A stretch of 11,390 nt of DNA, from assembly GCA_937128785.1 (NCBI GenBank), contig CAKZMS010000367.1:1-11390 (forward strand). Reading direction: 5' to 3'. Both the position numbers and the translations under genes were made by a program. This document shows, one piece after another, positions 6,706 through 11,390 of this stretch (the stretch's first letter is position 1; each line of letters starts with the position of its first letter). The notes beneath the pieces were generated by a model. That model saw only the letters and a program-made list of their open reading frames with translations, made no database searches and was not told where the DNA came from. Source of the stretch: an uncultured Opitutaceae bacterium. GTDB taxonomy: Bacteria > Verrucomicrobiota > Verrucomicrobiia > Opitutales > Opitutaceae.

Positions 6706-6730
6706 GCTTGCGGAGCCCGTTTCGGCAAGC
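6706..6730. repeat. 25-bp inverted repeat in the EVE/PIN-TRAM divergent region
   Basis: GCTTGCGGA (6706-6714) and TCGGCAAGC (6722-6730) pair over 8 of 9 positions around a 7-nt loop. It lies 20 bp upstream of the EVE start on the minus strand and 69 bp before the PIN-TRAM start, within the shared 112-bp promoter region. It could be an operator or a 5' UTR hairpin of the EVE transcript. No promoter boxes could be placed with confidence in this gap. Confidence 0.35.
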
Positions 6731-6798
6731 CGTCGTCTGGAAAAGTCCCTCCTCAAGCGGAACTTTTTCATTTTCGGGCAGCCTTACTTTCCACCTCC

Positions 6799-7803
6799 AT
6801 GAACAAAACCCTTTTCCCCATCCGAGTCCTGTTCATCGCGCTCAGCGCGTCGGCGGGCTGGCTGGTGGCCTACACGATTCGCGAGTGGGACGAGTATCGG
6901 GTCGTGGCCACGTTTGTGGGATTGTTGATCGGAGTGCTGGTCGTGTTGATCGACCTGATGTTGAAAGGCTTCTCCCTGCGGGGACTTTCCGCGCTGAGCT
7001 TTGGTTTGGGGGTGGGGGTATTGATTTCTTATCTGATCAGCACGTCGCCGCTGTTTGGATCGGGCGACGAACAGATCATCTATCTGGTGCGACTGGCGTT
7101 GTTTTTGATTGTTACCTACCTCTGCACCGTGATCGCGCTGCGGGGACGGGATGAGTTCAATTTGGTGATACCCTACGTCCGCTTTGTGCCCCACGAGGTG
7201 GATGTGCCGTTGGTGGTGGTGGATACCAACGCTTTGATCGACGGCCGCATTGCGCGGATCTGTGAGACCGGGTTTTTATCCGGCGCGTTGGTGATTCCGC
7301 GATTTGTGCTCGAAGAGCTGCAGCGGGTCGCCGATGCCGAAGATGCCGCCAAGTCGGCGCGCGGCCGGCGAGGGCTCGAAGTTCTGGCGGAATTGCGGAA
7401 GTTGCCGCAACTCGATCTGCGGGTGCACGAAAGTGACGCCAAAGCCCATGAAGTGGATGCCAAGCTGGTGTTTCTCGCGCAGTCCATGAAGGCCAAGCTG
7501 CTTACCACCGACTACAATCTGGCGAAGATGGCGGAGTTTCACGGTGTGCCGTGGCTGAACTTGAATCGTCTCGCAAAGTCCATGCAGCGCGACCTGATGA
7601 TCGACGAAGAGATCGAAGTGGATCTGGTCAAAACGGGGCGCGAAGATCATCAGGGCGTCGGTTATTTCGAAGACGGCTCCATGGTCGTGGTCGAGCAGGC
7701 CAAGTCGCTGGTCGGCTCCCGGGTCTCGGCGCGCATCACCAGCGTGTTGCCCTCCGCCGGCGGCAAGATCGTCTTTGCGAAACTGATGGGCCCGGTCAGC
7801 TGA
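6799..7803 (+). CDS. Membrane-anchored PIN-TRAM domain protein (YacL-like)
   Basis: A 334-residue protein. Four N-terminal membrane helices (about 5-25, 33-54, 62-82, 93-114) are followed by a cytoplasmic PIN domain from about 136 to 255 and a TRAM domain from about 266 to 331. The PIN acidic residues expected for a metal-dependent ribonuclease are present: D142 in VVDTNALIDGR, E172/E173 in LEEL, D220 in EVDAKL and D238 in TTDYN. TRAM is a small beta-barrel RNA-binding module. The layout is that of Bacillus YacL, whose function is not settled; a membrane-bound RNase is the family inference. The ATG follows a pyrimidine-rich leader (TTTCCACCTCC) with no SD motif. It ends 49 bp before dctP on the same strand, so read-through into the transporter genes is possible, though no functional link is evident. 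Confidence 0.92.
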   Translation: MNKTLFPIRVLFIALSASAGWLVAYTIREWDEYRVVATFVGLLIGVLVVLIDLMLKGFSLRGLSALSFGLGVGVLISYLISTSPLFGSGDEQIIYLVRLALFLIVTYLCTVIALRGRDEFNLVIPYVRFVPHEVDVPLVVVDTNALIDGRIARICETGFLSGALVIPRFVLEELQRVADAEDAAKSARGRRGLEVLAELRKLPQLDLRVHESDAKAHEVDAKLVFLAQSMKAKLLTTDYNLAKMAEFHGVPWLNLNRLAKSMQRDLMIDEEIEVDLVKTGREDHQGVGYFEDGSMVVVEQAKSLVGSRVSARITSVLPSAGGKIVFAKLMGPVS

Positions 7804-7820
7804 CGCGGTGACTACGATCG

Positions 7821-7853
7821 ATGCAGTGCTTCGGAACCCTCAAACCTAATTGA
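7821..7853 (+). promoter_or_regulatory. Possible 10-codon leader ORF ending on the dctP start (TGATG)
   Basis: An ATG at 7821 opens a short frame encoding MQCFGTLKPN whose TGA (7851-7853) shares its last base with the dctP ATG (7853-7855). dctP has no SD motif, so ribosomes finishing this ORF could re-initiate on dctP. The arrangement is visible in the sequence; translation of the short ORF is inference and it may be chance. Confidence 0.25.
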
Positions 7854-8872
7854 TGCTGCGTAAAGAAACCTCATTTCTCGCCGTCGGCTTGGTGGTCGGT
7901 GCCTTGGTGACCGCCACCTGTTTTGTTTTCATTCAGCGGGCTGATCGCCAGGCAGCAGGAGGCGGGGCGACTCGGGTGTTGAAACTGGGCCACGGACTCG
8001 ACCAGTCGCATCCGGTGCACGCCGGCATGGCCTTCATGGCCCAGCGAGCGGCGGAATTGTCGAACGGCGCCCTTGAAATCCAGATTTTCCCCAACGCTCA
8101 ATTGGGCTCGGAAACCGAATGTGTCGAACAGCTGCAACGCGGCGCCCTGGCGATGACCAAAACGTCGGCTGCCGCGATGGAAGGTTTCGTGCCGGAGATG
8201 GCGGTGTTCAGTTTGCCATATCTTTTTCGCGACGAGGGCCACTATTGGACGGTGCTAAACGGCGAGATTGGTCGGGAACTGCTTGATGCCGGAAACGGGG
8301 TGGGCATCCACGGACTGTGCTATTATGATTCGGGCAGCCGGAGTTTCTACATGATCGAGGCTCCCATCCTGCAGCCGGATGATCTGGACGGGGCCAAGAT
8401 CCGGGTGATGCAAAGTCGGATGGCGATGGACATGATATCGACCATGGGGGGAGCGCCGACGCCGATTCCGTTCGGCGAACTCTACACCGCGCTGCAGCAG
8501 GGCATGGTGGATGGAGCGGAGAACAATCCGCCCAGTCTGCTTTCCAGCCGCCACTACGAAGTGGCCCGTCACTACTCGCTGGATGAGCACACCCGGGTCC
8601 CGGATATTTTGATCTTCAGCCAGCTGGTCTGGGGAACCCTGAGCGCCTCCGAGCAAGCGTGGCTGGCTCAAGCCGCCGCGGAGTCGGTGGAGTATCAACG
8701 GGAGCTCTGGCGCGGGAGAAGCGACGAGGCCCTGGCGACGATCGAGGCGGCGGGGGTGACGATTTATCGTCCGGATAAAACCCCGTTCGTCGAAGCCACC
8801 AAACCGCTCTACGAAGAGTTTCGGGGCACGATGGTCGGTGACCTTTCCGACCGGATCAGAGCGGTGAAATGA
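7853..8872 (+). CDS. dctP: TRAP transporter substrate-binding protein, DctP family
   Basis: A 339-residue periplasmic receptor that captures an organic or sugar acid and delivers it to DctQM. Hydrophobic residues 8-27 form the export signal, but there is no clean AxA cleavage site and C23 lacks a lipobox (VTATC), so it may remain anchored. The DctP fold follows: KLGHGLDQSHP (44-54), FPNAQLGSE (79-87), FSLPYLF (119-125), then the ligand-site stretch KIRVMQSR (182-189) whose R184 matches the carboxylate-binding arginine. PIPFGELYTALQQGMVDGAE (204-223) leads to NNPPS (224-228), typical of the large DctP subgroup that includes uronate and keto-acid receptors. The substrate is not assignable. The ATG at 7853 is preferred to the TTG directly before it. 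Its stop overlaps dctQ as ATGA. Confidence 0.95.
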   Translation: MLRKETSFLAVGLVVGALVTATCFVFIQRADRQAAGGGATRVLKLGHGLDQSHPVHAGMAFMAQRAAELSNGALEIQIFPNAQLGSETECVEQLQRGALAMTKTSAAAMEGFVPEMAVFSLPYLFRDEGHYWTVLNGEIGRELLDAGNGVGIHGLCYYDSGSRSFYMIEAPILQPDDLDGAKIRVMQSRMAMDMISTMGGAPTPIPFGELYTALQQGMVDGAENNPPSLLSSRHYEVARHYSLDEHTRVPDILIFSQLVWGTLSASEQAWLAQAAAESVEYQRELWRGRSDEALATIEAAGVTIYRPDKTPFVEATKPLYEEFRGTMVGDLSDRIRAVK

Positions 8873-9405
8873 TCGGAAAAACCGGACAGGTTCAAAGCGG
8901 TTTTGCCGACTGGTGGTCGCGCGGGGTGCGCGGTCTGGAGTGGCTGACCATCGGCCTGTTTACCGTGCTGATATTGGACGTGCTTTGGGGGGTGTTCTCG
9001 CGTTACGTCCTGGGCTCCCAGAGCCGCTGGACCGAGGAACTCGCCGTTTATCTTTTGGTCTGGGTCTCCTTGCTCGGGGCGGCATTGGTGTTTCGGGAAC
9101 GCGGACATCTGGGGGTGGACTACTTTGTCGGCAAACTCGATCCGGCGGCGCGCCGCCTGGCGGCGTTGATTGCGGAAGCGGCGGTGCTGTTCTTTGCTCT
9201 GTTTGTGCTGCTCTTCGGTGGTGGCCTGATGGTCGTCGAAACCATTCGGGCAGGGCAGGTGTCTCCGGCCATGAACTGGCCGGTGGGCTATCTTTACATG
9301 GTCGTGCCGATCAGCGGGTTTTTCATCGCCGGTTTTTCCCTGGAACACCTGATCACCGGTAAAGTGACCGCGTCGGTTTCGGCCGAGGAAGGACCCCGGC
9401 CATGA
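8869..9405 (+). CDS. dctQ: TRAP transporter small permease, DctQ family
   Basis: The 178-residue small membrane subunit of the TRAP transporter, which forms the permease with DctM. Four helices can be placed at about 24-46, 58-75, 98-121 and 138-157. The family signature after the first helix is present: SRWTEELAVYLLVW (52-65) with W54 and E56/E57, continuing to FRERGHLGVD (75-84). The start overlaps the dctP stop (ATGA, 8869-8872) and the stop overlaps the dctM start (ATGA, 9402-9405), so the three cistrons are probably translationally coupled and made in fixed ratio. The C-terminal tail (168-178) is short and polar. Confidence 0.94.
   Translation: MIGKTGQVQSGFADWWSRGVRGLEWLTIGLFTVLILDVLWGVFSRYVLGSQSRWTEELAVYLLVWVSLLGAALVFRERGHLGVDYFVGKLDPAARRLAALIAEAAVLFFALFVLLFGGGLMVVETIRAGQVSPAMNWPVGYLYMVVPISGFFIAGFSLEHLITGKVTASVSAEEGPRP
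9385..9393 (+). promoter_or_regulatory. Shine-Dalgarno-like site for dctM
   Basis: GAGGAAGGA sits 8 nt before the dctM ATG, inside the end of dctQ. It is the only clear purine-rich SD-like sequence at any start codon in this window, and would let dctM be translated independently of coupling. Confidence 0.5.
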
Positions 9406-10703
9406 GCGTGGAGGTGCTGATTCTGCTCGTTTTTTTTGTGGGACTGCTGGTGCTCAATACGCCGGTCGCCGTGTGTATCGGTCTGGCGGCTACGGCGACC
9501 ATCCTGAGTTTTGGCGACGGTTCGGCTGCTTATGTGATGGCGCAACGGACGTCCTCGGGGATCGCGAGTTTTCCGTTGTTGGCGATCCCGTTTTTTGTGC
9601 TCGCCGGCGTCCTCATGGGGGAGGGGGGCATGGCGCGGCGGATGACTAATTTTGCGGCGGCTTTGGTGGGACGCCTGCCCGGGGGACTGGCCTACGTGAA
9701 TACGGTGGCGTGCATGATGTTCGGCTCGGTATCCGGATCGGCGGCGGCGGCGGTTTCCTCGATTGGCAGTTCCCTTATTCCTGAAATGGAGCGCAAGGGC
9801 TACACCCGGGAATTTGCGGTCGCGTTGACCGCCACCTCGGCGACCACGGGACTTCTGATTCCGCCGAGTAACATCATGATCGTTTACGCGGTGGTGGCGG
9901 GAAATGTATCGGTGGCCGCACTCTTTCTGGCCGGAGTGATTCCGGGTTTGGTGGTCGGGCTTCTGTTGATGGTGGTCAGTCTGGGGCTCACCCTCAAGTC
10001 CGGCGGTATGCGTTCGGCCACGGCGGCGATTGAGTTACCGTCGGTGGGCGCGGCGCTCTGGGGAGCGGTGCCCAGTCTGCTGTTAGTGTTGCTGGTATTG
10101 GGCGGTATTTTGGGCGGAGTCTTTTCGGCCACGGAAGCGTCGGCTATCGCCGTGGCCTACGCGCTGTTCCTGGGCGTCGTTGTCTACCGGGAGATTCCGT
10201 TCACCAGGTTGCCGGACATTATTCTGCGGGCCGCCAAAACCACGGCGGTGGTCATGCTGCTGGTGGGAGCGAGTCAGGCCATGAGTTGGGTCCTGGCCTA
10301 TGAGCGGGTGCCGCAGATGGTCAGCGAGGCGATGATCAGCCTCTCGCACAACCCGCTGATGATTCTGCTGTTGATCAATATTCTGCTGCTGATCGTGGGC
10401 ACGTTCATGGACATGACTCCGGCAGTCTTGATCTTCACGCCCATTTTTTTGCCGGTGGTCACCGAACTGGGGATGGACCCGGTTCAGTTTGGCATCGTGA
10501 TGATTGCCAATCTTTGCATCGGACTGTGCACCCCCCCTGTCGGGGCCTGCCTGTTCGTGAGCTGCAGCGTCGGCAAGACCAGTATTGCCCGCGTCGTGCC
10601 ACCGATGATCCCGTTTTTCTTCGCCATGTTGACGGGGCTTTTGCTGATCACCTTCTGGCCGGCCTTATCCATGGGGCTGCCGCGTTTGCTGGATCTGCTG
10701 TAA
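9402..10703 (+). CDS. dctM: TRAP transporter large permease, DctM family
   Basis: A 433-residue polytopic protein that forms the Na+-coupled transport channel of the TRAP system. It is hydrophobic throughout, with about twelve helices. Family motifs in order: FFVLAG (64-69), FGSVSGSAAAAVSS (107-120), TGLLIPPSNIMIVYA (149-163), LFLAGVIPGLVVG (174-186), GGVFSATEASAIAVAYA (238-254), GTFMDMTPAVLIFTPIFLP (333-351) and CIGLCTPPVGACLFV (372-386). The paired serine/threonine-proline motifs in the two halves reflect the inverted repeat seen in TRAP and DASS-type transporters. Length is usual for DctM. It overlaps dctQ by 4 bp. No rho-independent terminator with a T-tract follows; the next gene has its own probable promoter. 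Confidence 0.96.
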   Translation: MSVEVLILLVFFVGLLVLNTPVAVCIGLAATATILSFGDGSAAYVMAQRTSSGIASFPLLAIPFFVLAGVLMGEGGMARRMTNFAAALVGRLPGGLAYVNTVACMMFGSVSGSAAAAVSSIGSSLIPEMERKGYTREFAVALTATSATTGLLIPPSNIMIVYAVVAGNVSVAALFLAGVIPGLVVGLLLMVVSLGLTLKSGGMRSATAAIELPSVGAALWGAVPSLLLVLLVLGGILGGVFSATEASAIAVAYALFLGVVVYREIPFTRLPDIILRAAKTTAVVMLLVGASQAMSWVLAYERVPQMVSEAMISLSHNPLMILLLINILLLIVGTFMDMTPAVLIFTPIFLPVVTELGMDPVQFGIVMIANLCIGLCTPPVGACLFVSCSVGKTSIARVVPPMIPFFFAMLTGLLLITFWPALSMGLPRLLDLL

Positions 10704-10730
10704 GTTGGCCGCCGATCATATCTGCGGAAA

Positions 10731-10759
10731 ATGACAATCAACTTGCGGGAAATTATCTC
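10731..10759 (+). promoter_or_regulatory. Sigma70-like promoter upstream of the dehydrogenase gene
   Basis: ATGACA (10731-10736, 5 of 6 to TTGACA) and TATCTC (10754-10759, 4 of 6 to TATAAT) are separated by exactly 17 bp in the 126-bp gap after dctM. Transcription would begin near 10766, giving a leader of about 64 nt that contains a short hairpin, ACCG-TAATT-CGGT (10770-10782). The dehydrogenase could thus be expressed separately from the TRAP genes. Confidence 0.35.
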
Positions 10760-10829
10760 CCTGATTCGGACCGTAATTCGGTAGTTTCATCCTCCCGCCG
10801 TTAGCGGACCCCCCTCGGTTTCTTTTGCC

Positions 10830-11390
10830 ATGCCACGCGTTTTAATTACCACCACCTCTTTTCAAGATACTCCCGGGTCTCATCACGATCTTTTGGCCCA
10901 GACGGGTTGGGAAATTGTAACCGCAAGAGGACCGCTCAACGAAGCGGACACGTTGGCCGCAGTGGGTGACATCGATGCCTACATTTGTGGTGATGATCTC
11001 ATTACCGACGCGGTGCTCGAGAAGGCCCAACCGCGGCTCAAGGTGATTTCCAAATATGGGATCGGGGTCGACAAGATCGATGTCGAAGCCTGCACCAAAC
11101 GAGGTATCCCCCTGTTGTTCACTCCCGGGGTGAATCACACTACGGTGGCGGAGCACGTTTTCCTGCTGATGCTTTCATTACAGAAGCACCTGCTGTTCCA
11201 CGCCGACGCGGTGCGCGCGGGGGAGTGGAAGCGTAAGACCGGACACGAGCTTTGGCACAAGAGCATCGGCATCGTGGGACTGGGTCGCATCGGCAAGGAG
11301 GTCGCCATCCGCGCCCGCGCCTTCGGCATGAAGGTCCTCGCCTATGACGTTTATTGGGACGGGGCGTTTGCGGATTCTCACGAGGTCAGC
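10830..11390 (+). CDS. D-isomer-specific 2-hydroxyacid dehydrogenase, phosphoglycerate-dehydrogenase-like (cut by window edge)
   Basis: The 187 visible codons cover the first part of the substrate domain and the start of the NAD-binding domain. The sequence begins directly with the family N-terminus (MPRVLITTTSF) at ATG 10830. KYGIGVDKIDV (75-85) and NHTTVAEH (102-109) are conserved substrate-domain segments, and IGIVGLGRIGK (146-156) contains the GxGxxG NAD loop, followed by GMKVLAYD (166-173). The catalytic Arg, Glu and His lie mostly beyond the edge. The family interconverts 2-oxo and D-2-hydroxy acids with NAD(P)H; likely substrates include 3-phosphoglycerate, glyoxylate/hydroxypyruvate or a sugar-derived keto acid. 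Its place behind a TRAP transporter favours a catabolic role over serine synthesis, which is inference. No SD motif; the leader is T- and C-rich. Confidence 0.9.
   Translation, partial: MPRVLITTTSFQDTPGSHHDLLAQTGWEIVTARGPLNEADTLAAVGDIDAYICGDDLITDAVLEKAQPRLKVISKYGIGVDKIDVEACTKRGIPLLFTPGVNHTTVAEHVFLLMLSLQKHLLFHADAVRAGEWKRKTGHELWHKSIGIVGLGRIGKEVAIRARAFGMKVLAYDVYWDGAFADSHEVS

Noticed and set aside
6687..6728. Fourteen-residue N-terminal extension of the EVE protein
   Set aside because: Family members begin at the WLVKxEP region. The extension overlaps the inverted repeat and looks like leader sequence.
8809..9348. 179-residue minus-strand frame opposite dctQ
   Set aside because: His/Gln/Arg-rich antisense of a membrane protein gene whose family motifs are intact; no start signal or domain.
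10704..10829. Intrinsic terminator after dctM
   Set aside because: Only weak stems (GGGA/TCCC, ACCG/CGGT) without a T-tract are present; the stretch is better explained as a promoter region.

Overview
The window reads as bacterial chromosome of about 60% GC. Gene content and gene order fit Verrucomicrobiota, probably Opitutales/Opitutaceae. This placement is an inference: it rests on the resemblance of the tyrA-aroA-cmk-plsC block and the start sites to that group, and no marker gene is present. Start codons almost completely lack Shine-Dalgarno motifs, and several are preceded by pyrimidine-rich leaders. There are no RNA genes, CRISPR arrays, insertion sequences or phage genes, and no gene-free stretch over about 125 bp.

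Left block (1-4422, all minus strand). A truncated SbtA-type Na+/bicarbonate permease lies at the left edge. Before it comes an AT-rich gap with a 20-bp dyad. Next is a small secreted protein of unknown function with its own probable promoter. Then comes a compact biosynthetic operon, in transcription order tyrA (prephenate dehydrogenase), aroA (EPSP synthase), cmk (cytidylate kinase) and plsC (lysophosphatidate acyltransferase). It has GTGA and ATGA overlaps and GTG starts for aroA and cmk, and joins aromatic amino acid, nucleotide and phospholipid synthesis in one transcript.

Centre (4534-6728). A divergent plus-strand gene encodes the least familiar protein here. It is a 569-residue single-pass membrane protein with tandem 67-residue helical repeats and a shortened formylglycine-generating-enzyme/SUMF1-like domain that lacks the catalytic cysteines. 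A convergent EVE-domain (THYN1-like, PUA-fold) gene faces it across a 29-bp gap holding two small hairpins.

Right block (6799-11390, all plus strand). A YacL-type membrane-anchored PIN-TRAM protein is followed 49 bp later by a complete TRAP transporter, dctP-dctQ-dctM, whose cistrons overlap by ATGA. dctP starts on the stop codon of a possible 10-codon leader ORF (TGATG). After a 126-bp gap with a sigma70-like promoter comes a D-2-hydroxyacid dehydrogenase cut by the window edge. The TRAP genes and the dehydrogenase probably form an uptake and catabolism unit for an organic or sugar acid. The substrate cannot be read from the sequence.

Most of the window is ordinary. The part most worth a second look is the repeat-plus-degenerate-SUMF1 membrane protein at 4534-6243.
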